Made by a program: the position numbers and the translations under genes. A stretch of DNA of 64,000 bases from Eustoma russellianum (lineage: Eukaryota > Streptophyta > Magnoliopsida > Gentianales > Gentianaceae), in the NCBI GenBank assembly GCA_036186865.1, contig AP025047.1:30688519-30752518 (forward strand), read 5' to 3'. The notes under the pieces were generated by a model that worked only from the letters and a program-made list of their open reading frames with translations, did not search any database and was not told where the DNA came from. This document shows positions 44,201 to 55,361 of this stretch, one piece after another (the stretch's first letter is position 1; each line of letters begins with the position of its first letter).

Positions 44201-45890
44201 ATTTCTCGGCTCTTAGATCTCCTCAGCAAAATGGTGTAGAGGAAACAAAAATAGAACTCTTCAAGAAATAAGTAGATTAATGCGAAATTTGTTTGAGTTG
44301 CCAAAGTACTTTTAGACCGAAGCGGTCAATACAGCTTGCTATATAATAGCTAGAGTTTACTTAGGACCATATCTTAAAAAGACTCCTTATGAACTTTGGA
44401 AGGAAAGAGTACCCAATATTGGGTATTTTATAATGTTTGGCTTTAAGTCATTCATACGTAACACCAAAGATAACTTGGATAAAATTCTTTTCAAAGCGGA
44501 TGAAGGAATCTTTGTGAGAAGTGCAAACAATAGCAAAGAATTTATCATGCATAATAATAGAAGTATGAAAGTTGAAGAGTCCACTCATGTTAAGCTTAAT
44601 GAATCACTGGATGATGAACCAAAACTTTATTTGATGAGGAAAATGAAATAGTTGAAATAAACCTTATAAAAATATTAATGATAGTCCCAAGGCTGATTTT
44701 CATGTTAATATTAGAATTGAGCCACTTGAAAGTTCACCTCCCTCTAAAGTAAAAGAGACAGTGTAAGTTAAAGGTGATATTTCAAAATAGATGGAAACAT
44801 TATTATATGAATGATCATGCTGAAAAATTAATATTAGGTGAAACACGTCAATGCATGTTGACAAGGAGAAAATTGGAGACGTATTTATTTTACAATTTGA
44901 AGCTAAAAAATATAAAAGAAACTATAATTGATAAAGATTAGGTAATAGCTATGCGGAAAGAGATAAATCAATCTGAAAAGAGTGATATTTGGGAGTTAGT
45001 TCTTAAACGTAATGATCCTCTTGCTTTTGGAACTAACGGTATTTAGAAATAAGATTGATGACCAAGAAAATATAGCAAAGAGTAAAGCAAGATTGGTAGA
45101 ACAAGGGCATTGACAATAAGAAATCATTGGTTATAATAAGACATTTGCCCTCGTAGCAACGTTAGAGTCTATTAGGATGCTTTTAGCCTATGCGCGCTTT
45201 AAAGACTTTAAGCTATATCGATTGATGTAAATTTGACCTTATTAAATGGGATTATTCTAAAAACATGTATATGTATCTCTACCCCAGGGTTTGAAGATCA
45301 TGATAACCTAAATCATGTCTTTAAAATTAAAAAGGCTCTCTATAGACTCAAAAAAGCTCTTAGAGCTTGCTGTGCAGCTTCCTTCTTAAAAATAGTTTCT
45401 CAAGAGAAAAAGTTGGCACTGCCATATTCATTAAAGGACAAGGAAGTGTTCATATGCTTCTTCAAATATATGTTGATGATATTATTTTTGATGCTACTGA
45501 TGATTTTCTATGTGACAATTTTGCTAACCTAATAGAAGAAGAATTTGAGATGAGCATGGTGGGAGAACTCGACTACTTTCTTGGGCTTCGGATCAAGCAA
45601 ACAAAAGGAGAGTACGTTTCTCAAACTAAGTATACAAAAGATATTCACAAGAAGTACAAATTTCAGAATGGAATAACGAGCACAAGTGCAAATCTTAGTA
45701 AAGACAAAAAATAAAGGCGTTTGCGGTAACAAAGTATAGGGGCATGATAGGTAGCTTGATTTATTTGACGGCTAGTCGAGCAGATATATCACATGTTGTG
45801 TGTTTATGTGCCAGATTTTAAAATATGCATTGATGATCACATCTAGTTGCTGTAAGGCATAGTTTTAGATATTTGAATGGTACGTTAAAG
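41300..45890 (+). pseudogene. Sirevirus gag-pol remnant
   Basis: Gag remnants run from 41300. The C-terminal gag (42498-42965) has LDLQKLTNGNDNFDKLLGKQ and a conserved YVPTFFYYNKKWHV close. A pre-integrase motif lies near 43505 (RLGHTSFKNL-like) and integrase near 43690-44480 (FVVVDDFSRF, later YIIARVYLGP and LKKTPYELW, FGFKSFIRNTKDNLDK). A TS-type SINE interrupts the integrase at about 43925-44145. RT is near 45220-45700 (KKALYRLKKA, YVDDIIFDATDD, MVGELDYFLGLRIKQT). Stops and frameshifts are numerous. The region ends at about 45890 in RNase H (HLVAVRHSFRYLNGTLKLGL). Confidence 0.8.
43925..44145 (+). mobile_element. TS-type SINE in Sirevirus integrase
   Basis: The body reads GGGGGTCTCATTGGAAGCAA, CTCACCTTTCCCAGACCCT and a TATGGGGATATA segment, and it ends in the (TTG)n tail characteristic of TS SINEs (TTGTAGTTGTTGTTGTAG, 44123-44140). 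The left boundary is approximate. It breaks the integrase after the SDRGG-like position. Confidence 0.72.
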
Positions 45891-45895
45891 CTTGG

Positions 45896-47335
45896 CTTGT
45901 CGCATTTCTTCATGGCGAATTAAAAGAAGAGGTCTTTATGGAAGCTCCGTCGGGCTTCTCAAGCGACTATAATAAGGGGGAGGTGTGCAGACTTAAGAAA
46001 GCCTTGTACGGTCTAAAATAGAGTCCTCGAGCTTGGTTCAAAAGGTTCACTGTGGCCATGATGAAGAATGAATTTCAGCAGAGTAATGCAGATCATACAC
46101 TCTTTTTCAGAAAAAAGGAAGGCAAGGTAACGTGCCTTATTATTTATGTTGACAACATGATTATTAATGGAGATGACACAGAAGAGATAGCACGACTACG
46201 AGAAAGGTTGTTTGAAGAATTTGAGATGAAGGAATTGGAGAATCTGAAAAATTTCTTAGGGATAGAAGTTGCCTAGTCAAACCAAGGTATTTTGATCTCA
46301 CAACAAAAATATATTCTTGATTTGTTGACTGAAACAGGAATACTCGATTGTAAGCCTGCAGCAACTCCAATGGCGGTAAACCAAAAGTTACATGTCGATA
46401 AGAATGCACCGGTAGTGGATCAGGAACAATATTAGCATTTGGTATGACGATTGATCTACTTGTCTCATACGAACCTTATATAGCGTACACAGTAGGGGTT
46501 ATCACTCAGTTTATGCATCATCCACAGGAGGAGCATATGGTGGCTGCAAAAAAGAATTATAAGGTACCTGAAAGGAACGACAGGGCATGGGATCTTCTTT
46601 AAAAGGGACGGACACTTGAGGATGGAGGTGTTCACTGATGCAGACTGGGCGGGAGATATGAATGATCGGCGTTCCACATCTGGGTACTTCGCATTTATAG
46701 TAGGCAATTTAGTTACTTGGAAGAGTAAGAAGCAGAAGGTGGTGGCCTTATCCAGTGCGGAAGCCGAGTTCCGAGGAATCGCTAAAGGGGTTGTGGAAGT
46801 CTTGTGGCTGATAAAAGTTGATGAATGAATTAGGGCTGCCCGTAAGTCTACCGGTAACATCGTTGTTTGGCAATAAAGCGGCTATCGGCATATCTGAGAA
46901 CCCAGTCCAACATGATCGAACGAAACACATTGAGGTTGATAAACACTTTATAAAAGAGAAACTGGACGAAGGGATCATCGAGTTACCGTTTGTAAGATCG
47001 GAGGATCAACTTGCTGACATACTCATTAAAGCTGTTACCAGAAGGATCTTTAATGAAGTTGTGTGCAAGTTGGAGATTAAAGACTCTAATGCCCAACTTG
47101 AAGGAGAGTGTTAAATAGATGATTTGATTTGATTTGTAAAGATTTGATTTGATTTGTAAAGGTTAGGATAAGGTTGTTTCTAATTTGATTGTTGTGATTA
47201 GGCGCATTCAAATCCCCCAAATCATGTAACTGCCGTAGATGGAAAAGGGTGTTACACTATTTATACTTGTATTATACAGAAACGGAAATCAATCAAGAAA
47301 AACAATTCCTCATTCACAGATTTGTTTTTCTAACA
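45896..47335 (+). mobile_element. Truncated Copia (RT, RNase H, 3' LTR)
   Basis: It begins mid-RT with FLHGELKEEVFMEAPSGF, directly joined to the Sirevirus. RT has the altered site IYVDNMIING (46140), then FLGIEVA with a stop at 46276. A ILDLLTETGILDCKPAATPM stretch and RNase H follow (46616-47112: FTDADWAGDMNDRRSTSGYF, VVALSSAEAEFRGIAKGVVE, NPVQHDRTKHIEVDKHF). A one-base shift is near 46820. After the coding region TTGAAGGAGAG is the polypurine tract, and a 227-bp LTR (47109-47335, TGTTAAATAG to TTTCTAACA) closes the element. This family is close to the Copia at 50402-53750. Confidence 0.85.
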
Positions 47336-47903
47336 TATTCATTTAGCAAATGCATCGCAGAAACATTTCTTTATGCCATCCAAAGAACATTTAGTAACAA
47401 CCTCCAAGACAGGAGCATTAAGAAAAGATGTGTTCTTCTACTTTCTTCTTCTTTTGATTTTTAGATATTTATCTGTTTAAATTATTTCAGAATCGCTCCG
47501 TAATTAGTCCGATGATTATAGGGCACATTATTCTTTGACGACTATTAAGTAAGGATCTTCATGATACTTATCAACATTATATATATACGAATATATAGGC
47601 CTCCTCCTTGTAAGAAGCCATGTCCTGAGTTAAAAGGAATGCAACATCTCAGGTTGAAAGAACACATAATATGAGATTTGGGTAAAAATAGAGATCCGGG
47701 AGATTAACCGAAATTTGCTGACAATAATTGTAGGTTTGGTGAAGCGGTACAATTCGTAGTCAAATGTAGGACAAGCAGTGATTTTACCTTTATGTCCAGT
47801 TGTTTGCAGAATAGAACACCCTAATTGCTATTTTTTCAACCAACTGTACGTTTCTTGCACAAAAGGTATGTGGTCGTCACCTTTTGCTCAAAAATGAAAA
47901 AAA

Positions 47904-47905
<2 letters not shown>
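47336..47905. other. Unassigned stretch
   Basis: No coding, RNA or repeat signal recognised. A minus-strand CATAAAG/GTAAAATC near 47787 could be a splice donor, but no convincing exon precedes it. Confidence 0.4.
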
Positions 47906-47966
<61 letters not shown>

Positions 47967-48033
47967 TATATACATAGACACACATGCATACATACATACA
48001 TACATACATACATATACATACATACATACATAC

Positions 48034-48065
<32 letters not shown>

Positions 48066-48067
48066 AT
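47906..48067. repeat. Compound microsatellite (TA, CA, CATA, TG)
   Basis: (TA)n followed by CACACACATA, (CATA)n, TA and (TG)n. Reading frames through it are artefacts. Confidence 0.93.
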
Positions 48068-48070
48068 ATT

Positions 48071-48560
48071 GTTTTGAGCGATCACCTACCTATTCTTAGT
48101 ACCATAGTGTTACAAGTATTGCAGAAATTTTCTTGAGAGTCTAGCTATCCACCAAGATGCATATTCATGCGTATATAGTTACACAATTTATTTGTATGTG
48201 TACATACACAGACTAATACACATGCATACACATATTTTATATTTATATAACTACATCAGTGAAGGGGAAAGATAGCAGAACCTATCTATATATCCTACCA
48301 AGATGCATATGCGCTAGCGCGACTACATAGTTTCACAAATTTTAAGTATATGTATGAATGTATGTTTCTCTAATCTGTTGTTAGTGAATGTATGTGTGTA
48401 GACACTCCTACATATTTTACATGTATATTGTTACAGAAGCTAAGGGGGCGAATGACTGCAGAGACAACCAATGCTACATAAATGCATACGTGCGAGTACA
48501 CAATTTCACAGTTTCATGTATGTATGTTCTATTTTGCTCTGAAAAAGCAAAAGAAACAAA
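48071..48560. repeat. Three diverged tandem units of about 190 bp
   Basis: Units begin near 48140, 48290 and 48470 with variants of CTACCAAGATGCATAT, then GCGTATATAGTTACACAA or GCGACTACATAGTTTCACAA, and a TATGTATG-rich end. Further pieces lie at 27470-27600 (GTGATCGCCTACCAAATTTT) and 53892-53915 (ATCTACCAAGATGCAT), so this is a dispersed repeat. Confidence 0.65.
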
Positions 48561-48688
48561 ACCATAAAGAATGTGACTCCAGTCCAGACACTAAATAACC
48601 CGATAAAGAACAAAGAAAGCATGGTGCTCACATAGTCAAGGGAAAAAAACACACACTAAAAGTATAAGAATATCCACTGGTTTCTGAC

Positions 48689-48744
48689 CTGAAAATTTGC
48701 AGCATAAAACCTTGAAGCATCCATCATCACCCCTCGCAGCTTTT
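48689..48744 (-). other. Candidate host exon (56 bp)
   Basis: On the minus strand an open block ends at TTTTCAG/GTCAGA, a good donor. One frame reads KLRGVMMDASRFYAANFQ. The acceptor (TTTTTAAAAAG) is weak. It may belong to the same gene as 33203-33314, since both are on the minus strand, but the phases do not join directly, so a further exon would be needed. Confidence 0.3.
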
Positions 48745-48899
48745 CTTTTTAAAAATTCAGGAAAGAGAAACTAGGAGTAATTTGCCATGAAAAAGCAAGA
48801 AATATGGTGCAATAGATAGACTGATATGTAGAGGCATTGTCTGCTAGGAAGTGTGAATTCAAGAACGATCTTTATGCTGTGCTATATGGCATGGGCTCC

Positions 48900-49178
48900 G
48901 TACTCAGGACATAGCCCAACTGGTTTCGGACAGGAGTTCTCGAAAAGGAAGCCAGGGGTTCAATTTTGACCAAATGTAAGAGAGTTCCTTTCCAGCAATT
49001 GCATAGTGTAGAAGCTCTTTGGTCCGTTGGTTTGCCTGCAGTGCTGGGGGTTCCTTATGCAGGCTACTGTGTATATGACCAAGCTTCTGCTAGCTGGCCG
49101 TGGGTACCTGATTTACATCTCCACACTACCTCTGAGACTAGGTGTGGCATAGACCTTTAATGGTTGAGATTCAACCCC
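48900..49178 (+). mobile_element. tRNA-derived SINE
   Basis: Box A-like GACATAGCCCAACTGGTTT and box B-like GGGGTTCAATTTTGA are near the start, and the family motif CTGATTTACATCTCC lies near 49110. An 18-bp target duplication, CTATATGGCATGGGCTCC (48882-48899) and CTATATGACATGGGCTCC (49179-49196), differs at one base. Confidence 0.85.
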
Positions 49179-49199
49179 CTATATGACATGGGCTCCACA

Positions 49200-50396
49200 A
49201 CATGTACAGAATGTCAGTACATTTGAAAGCAATTATGGATACCTAGAAAAGTATGGAGTAAGTTTTATATTTATTTCAACAATTATACATATTCGCCGCA
49301 TATATATATACGCATAAGTTTTTACTATTTACTATTTGATTTTGGTATCAATTTAACGTCATAAGGAAAATTATATTCAAGACTAAAAATGAAAACCAAC
49401 TCGTTTTCACAATTCTTTTTCTACGCTGTCATGCTAAATTGTACTTTTCTCACCTCTCCACACGGTATAACTTTCTCGAAAGTAATTATATTATAAAATG
49501 ATTCGCTTTGTTTGGAACTCGTTACACATTATTTCATACGTACCATATATATATATAGTAAACCATAATTCAATCTTGTAAAATGATCTCACAATAGTTG
49601 AAAGTCCTATATTGTATGTGAGAGCGTCATTCTATGCTCAAGTAGGAAAAACTTTTCGATGAGTCCATGCGTACAAAATAAGTAAAAAAAAATAAAAATA
49701 AAGAAGTGCATGCACAAAGTGTCAGACCAGCTGTACGTCATTTAGAAAGATGTGTTCAAGCAAGTTGCCAGTCGCCCTAGTTAAATGTTATATCTAAAAT
49801 AACGTCTCAACTCGAATTTTGAAACAACTTATATGTTTGATCTGTATACGTATGCTCTTAATTAGATGTCAGGTAAGACTATATTAGTTAACAAATATTT
49901 TTTTCTTTAAATATTTTTTTATTTTAATAATTATTGTCTACTTTCTAATGATAATAAATATTAGTAGTAAAAGTTTCCATACTATTTTTTTAAAATTAAC
50001 ACTTCATGATTTATGTTTATTTTAAAGGTATTATAGGAATAGTAGTTTACAAAATCTGTTTTGCTTAAATTGTGTTCAAGTCAAATTAGTAGAATATTTT
50101 ATTGACGGAGTAACATTTGATGATTACTTGTTGACTGTGAGACTAGGTTTAGTGGTTTACAATAAGAGCCAAATAAGAGACTCAGAAAAAAAAAAAAAAA
50201 AGCCTAATTAGAGACTACTTCGTTGAAACTCCTAGATCGAAGAACGATCGATATATTATATTGCCATAAGCTAATCACATCCTGCATAATCAACTTATTA
50301 AATAATAAGTAATATTTAAAACATGTAAAGTTACTTATTGACTATCGACTATTGTAAAATTTTACAAAACTGCAATTGACATAATCAATTTGAACA
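49200..50396. other. AT-rich non-coding stretch
   Basis: No coding frame, RNA gene or known element recognised; several homopolymer A/T runs. Confidence 0.5.
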
Positions 50397-50620
50397 GAAA
50401 TTGTAAACAAATTAAGGCACAGATAGAAAAATGCTTGTTTTATTTCTAAATTTTTCACAATACTATACATGTTGTCTTATAGTGCTTTTTCTATGCATAT
50501 ACATGGTAAGTCAATAAAATCTTTCCTATTCTATCATACACACTTCATTATAGGGATTACACTTTAATTTGGAGATTGATTACAAATGATTAGAGATATT
50601 GATTACAAACAATTAGGATG

Positions 50621-50790
50621 GCTAACACTCTCCCTCAAGTTGAACTGTGGGGTCAACAACGTTTCACTTGCACAAGATGTCTTTACATGACCTCCCTTTA
50701 GGATAGCTAACACTCTCCCTCAAGTTGAACCGTGGGGTCAATAACGTTTCACTTGCACAAGATGTCTTCAAATGACCTCCCATTAATTGC
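50621..50790. repeat. 85-bp tandem duplication at a Copia PPT/LTR junction
   Basis: GCTAACACTCTCCCTCAAG begins at 50621 and again at 50706, each followed by TTGAAC(T/C)GTGGGGTCAA and CACTTGCACAAGATGTCTT. The copies are nearly identical. The repeat contains the PPT and the LTR edge. Confidence 0.85.
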
Positions 50791-50999
50791 TTTGGTGAGT
50801 ATGTATGTCAGTTGGTCCTTTGATTGAACAAATGGTAGTTCAACAATTCTTTCCTCCAGTTTTTCTTTAATAAAGCGTTGATCAATTTCTACATGATTGG
50901 TCCGATCATGTTGTACTGGGTTTTCAGATATGCTGATTAATGCTTTGTTATCACATAGTAATGGCGTAGGCAGGCTAACCTGTAACCCAATATCTTTGA

Positions 51000-53291
51000 G
51001 TAACTTCTGAACCCATAGTATCTCTGTGATTCATTTTACAATTCCACAGAACTCTTCCTCAGGACTAGATAAAGCAACCACTTTCTGTTTCTTGTTTCTC
51101 CACGTTACAAGGTTGCCACCTACTAGTGTAAAATATCCGAAGTAGACTTTCGATCTACTAAGCTTCTGGTCCGCTCGACATCAGTGTAAGCCTGAATGTT
51201 CAAATGTCTATTATTGTGAAATACAATGCCTCTACCCTGTGTATATTTTAGATATTGTAGAATACGCATGTCTGCTTCCATATGGTGTTCCTGAGGATTA
51301 TGCATAAACGTACTGACTACACTTACTACATAAGCAATATCAGGCCTCGTATGTGACAAGTAGATCAACTTACCAACTAGGCATTGGTACTTTCCTTTAT
51401 CCGCAGGAGTTGCCCCATCAACAGTCTGCAACTTATGGTTTATTGCCATAGCAGTGTTGCAAGGTTTACAATCGAGCATTCCAACTTCGGTGAGGAGATC
51501 CAGGATATACTTTCTCTGTGATATATAAATTCCAGCTTTTGACCTCAAGACTTCAATGCCTAGGAAATATTTTAGTTCTCCAAGATCTTTTATTTCAAAT
51601 TCACTAAACATGTGCTTCTGGAGACGAGAAATCTCCTCAGTGTCATCCCTGTGATTACCATGTCATCTACATGTCACCAAACCCTTTCTCTGTTTAAGAA
51701 ATAGCGTATGGTCTGCATTAATTTAATGGTAGCCTTATTACACCAGTAAATCTGTCGAACCAGGCTCGAGGAGATTTTTATAGTCCATATAAGGCTCGTT
51801 TAATTTGCAAACTTCTTTTGTCTTGAAATCCATAGAGAATCCCGGTAGTGAGTCCATATATACTTTTTCTTTTAGATCACCATGTAGTAAAGTGTTCTTA
51901 ACATCAAACTGATGGAGATGCCAATTTCTAGTTGTTGTCATGGAAAATAGCACTCTAATTGTATCAATACAGGGCACCGAAGAGAATGTCTTTGAATAGT
52001 CAATGCCATATGTCTGAGTATACCTTTTTACCATCAGACGAGCCTTGTGTCTTCCAATACTTCCGTCCGCTTTGTGCTTGATAGTAAACACCCAACGACA
52101 TCCAACAGATTTCTTTCCAGGATGAAGAACACATTTTTGCCACATTTGATTCTTTTCCAGGGCTCGCATTTTGGTTAACATGGTCTCCTTTCACGCTGGT
52201 TGGATATAAGCTTCTTTGACATTTCGTGGGACCGGTTCTGAGTATAGAGACGCAAAGAATCCTTTAGCCAAGTCAGATACTCCTTCTATAGGGGTACTTA
52301 CTAGATACCTGGATGCTTTTGATACTCGTTCTAGAGAATATTGTTTGGGAGGGGCTCCGTGCTTACTCCTAGGAGGCAATACTCGTACCTGATGTCACTC
52401 AATAGGAATATTAGTGTCCATGCATATTTCTTGAGTAGTTGAATAGACAGGGGAAGTTTTCAGGTCAGTATCATTTTCTGGTGCTAAAACAGTGTTATTA
52501 TCTATGGTAGGGTGGATATCAGCAGTGTCAATAGATTGTTCATTAATTGTATCAGAATTAGTTACCTTTGATGCGTCATTCATCAGTGGAGGATCATCAG
52601 GTGGTACTGGTCCATCAGGTGGTACAGTGTTGGGAGCTGCATTGCAGTCGGCGCCATCTACTTGCCCTGTTGGAACGGGTGTCGAACAGGTATTTGGTGG
52701 TACCGATCAATTGAGGGATCTATCGTCTGGGACCCCCTAAACTGGAGATGGGGAGGTATAGTAGTATTCAGTCTCAAAAAAACCGCAATCCATGGTGACA
52801 TGGATACGTCGGGTCAAGGGATATGTTGCCATGTTTGATTTGTAGCACTACTTATGGAGGTCAAAGATCTGCAGCGGGTCACCTCCAGACCCGCATGTGA
52901 CTGCTAACCCATCCCACATGGCCTTTGCAGTCGAATACTTGGATACATTATTCACTAGGCTATCTTCAATATTACCAATTAGCTAAGTAAATACCAGTTG
53001 GTCAGTTTGCTCCTAGGTCGGGCACAAAGGATCAATTGGTGGGGGTGGAGGAATTCCAGTTATATGAGAGTTCCTCTCCTTGCCTTCGATAGCTATCTTT
53101 ATCAGTCTTCTCCAGAGAGTATAATTGGTGCTATTGAGTTTTACCTTAACGCCAACCGTACAGGAACTTTGTAAAATGTTCAGAAAAGTCAAAGTCGGCA
53201 AGGAAGTTGGTTTTGTTTTCAGAAGTTTCTGGCTTGGTTCTAGCGTTTTCTGATGTTTGTGCCATGATGGTTGATGTTTTGCAGGTAACAC
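51000..53291 (-). pseudogene. Copia gag and RT-RNase H remnant
   Basis: The gag start near 53262 (KHQPSWHKHQK, then VKLNSTNYTLWRRLIKIAIE) is the DUF4219/UBN2-type N-terminus. Next comes a hydrophilic linker (52395-52583). RT (51738-52181) reads GCRWVFTIKHKADGSIGRHKA, YTQTYGIDYSKTFS and FDVKNTLLHGDLKEKVYMDS. RT end and RNase H (51123-51611) read FEIKDLGELKYFLGIEVL, ILDLLTEVGMLDCKP and LVDRKSTSD. The YVDD motif falls in a broken stretch at about 51650. Stops and shifts are several. The first quoted stretch is given only to mark the family. Confidence 0.8.
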
Positions 53292-53924
53292 ATGGATTTA
53301 GACAAGGAGAAACTTGATCTGGCTAAGACTGAGACAGGTAAACGAGATAATGAGGAGATGAAATCTGAGCCTCAAGAACCTCAAAATTACAGCAGGTACT
53401 GATAGAGTAGGTATGATACTTGATCAAGGATAAAGCGAAAGCAATGATGAGACTCCAATCTGAGTCAATAGAGGCACAAATCACAGCAAGCTTGTTTGAA
53501 AAAACATGCCTTGATACCATGTAAACAATGGCACAAATAGAAAAATGCTTGTTTTATTTCTCAATGAATTTTTCACAATACTATACATGTTGCCCTATAG
53601 TGCTTTCTGTATACACATACATGGTAAGTCAATAAAATCTTTTCTATTCTACCATAGACACTTCCTTCATTATAGCGATTACACTTTAATTTGGAGATTG
53701 ATTACAAATGATTAGAGATATTGATTATAAATAATTAGGGATTGCTTGTAGAAATAACTAAACGTGTGCCTATCCACCTTTTTTTTTTTTGCATGAATGT
53801 CCCCATCCACATTACTCACATAAATCCTCCATGATTTGTTTCGGTTGCATAGGTTACAAATAATTCAACTTTACACGGAATAAACATCATATATATCTAC
53901 CAAGATGCATTTATCCAGCCTCTA

Positions 53925-54163
53925 GGGCATAGCTCAGTTGGTACTCAAATTAGGATTTGCTTCAAGAGGTCAAGAGTTCGAATGCAGGCTACTAGGCCAA
54001 AGGCCTAATTTAAGGAAGAACATCTTGTGTGGGTCACTGCGTAAATTCTCACATAATCTAAGAAGCCGCTGGACTCTTGATTTGCATCATCCACAATGCT
54101 CCTTGGGGTTGAGAGCCGCTGGACTCTTTATTTGCATTCTCTACAATGCTCCTTGGGGTTGAG
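53925..54163 (+). mobile_element. tRNA-derived SINE with duplicated tail
   Basis: It starts GGGCATAGCTCAGTTGGTAC (a near-perfect box A) and has AGAGTTCGAATGC (box B) near 53971. Its TGTGTGGGTCACTGCGTAA motif matches the SINE at 13847. The last 50 bases (54064-54113, AGCCGCTGGACTCTT start) are repeated at 54114-54163. Confidence 0.82.
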
Positions 54164-54339
54164 ACAATGGTGGCTCTCAAAACCAGAGAATGATTTGTCC
54201 ATACTAGGAGCAGAAACTGCACTGAGCAATGACAACATCCCTATGATCCAATACCCTCCCCCTACGCCCCTTACCCCGTTTGTCCGGACCTATGCTGTAA
54301 ATACCAACAAGCACTTACGATAATGAAGTCTCGTAAGAT

Positions 54340-55361
54340 CCAAATACAACACATAGGATGAGTACTGATGAGGCCGAGATTGGTCATCATGAGGGTCAGA
54401 GATGACCTGGAATATATGCCGTTAATCTTCCATCTGAATCCTTCAGCGAAGCCTGAGAAAGAAGAAAAACGTTAGAGGTCCCGGGGCGCTGCCCTGGGAG
54501 AACCCTCCGACGCTCAAGTCAGTTATGTGTATTTATTCATGCAATTCATGCTGGAATATAAAGGCTTGGAGAAACCTGAAAAATATCTCACTGAGTTTGT
54601 GAGTTTTGCGTCGTGGCCGAAATAGAGTTTTGGATGTCATGGTCCAGTTCTCCCAAAATCCCGACCCCCATCCTGTTGTGAGTTGAGTGGTATTTATACT
54701 GGAAAAAGAGGAGGTCTGCCCCCCTGCCAAGTGATAGGATAACGATGTGTTTGTGATGGCGGTCTAATCCATTACAGAATTGCAGTGTGATGGGACAAAA
54801 GCCTGAGATCGTAGCTGTTGTGTAGGTCGGCCTGTAATGATGGCTTTGTATTGAGCCAACCACTGCTTGACATCTGGAAAGTATTCTGCAGAGCCGCTAA
54901 GTGGGTCCCAGAGCATGATGGACGATATCTTTCCTTGATCTTATCAGATATTTCTTGGCGTTACTCGGCAGAGCCGATATGTGGCCGAGGCCGAGTTGAA
55001 CATTCTTCTGAGGCCGATTGTAAATATATGACCTTGCCGAGCCGAGATGAATCATTTTGTGGCGTTACACTTCAACAATTCTTCATGTATTAATAAGTAT
55101 CAGTTCGTCTCGGCTATGTGGCTGAGCTGAACCAAAAGTTGTAGGTGAGTCCTCTTTAGCTATCTCAGTTCAGTCTGGTGGCCGAGGTGCAGTTTTAAAA
55201 ATACGATCGAAGTGCAATTTGGCCGAGCAGCAGTGCTTTTGTGCCGACCTGCGGGACTTTAACACTTTTATACCCAAAGTCTGACGTTGACTGTTGTTGA
55301 CTAACAGGTAGTTTATTTTGGTTCATCATTTGCCCCCAGATTAGTTTGGCCGAGTTGAACT
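54340..55361. mobile_element. Probable LTR fragment, unclassified
   Basis: It holds GAGAACCCTCCGACGCTCAA near 54500, a motif I associate with plant LTR retrotransposons, and repeated GGCCGAG words up to 55355. No coding region. It is cut on the right by the Sirevirus-type element at 55362, so its other part may lie beyond the window. Confidence 0.4.

Larger units (their letters stand above)
35085..45895 (+). mobile_element. Decayed Sirevirus-type Copia element, 3' part lost
   Basis: A 5' LTR starts TGTTGGAGTATG at 35085 and ends GGCCTAACA at 41240, after removing an inserted Gypsy-type LTR at 37399-41203. The LTR end has the Sirevirus-like form (ACTCTATTCATCC joined to CCCCTTCCAGAGTGG). A primer-binding site, TGGTATCTGAGCTT, follows at 41243-41256, close to the complement of initiator Met tRNA. 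Gag, integrase and RT follow. At about 45895, inside the RNase H region, the sequence jumps to another Copia, so the 3' LTR is missing. Confidence 0.82.
50402..53750 (-). mobile_element. Compact Copia element, internally deleted
   Basis: Short LTRs at 50402-50627 and 53520-53750 (both begin TGTAAACA on the plus strand) and an exact 5-bp duplication GAAAT at 50397-50401 and 53751-53755. Beside the 5' LTR on the minus strand is the primer-binding site TGGTATCAAGG (initiator Met tRNA type). The PPT (minus-strand CTTGAGGGAGAG) adjoins the 3' LTR. Gag N-terminus, RT and RNase H remain, but protease and integrase are essentially gone, which gives a total of 3.35 kb. Confidence 0.9.
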
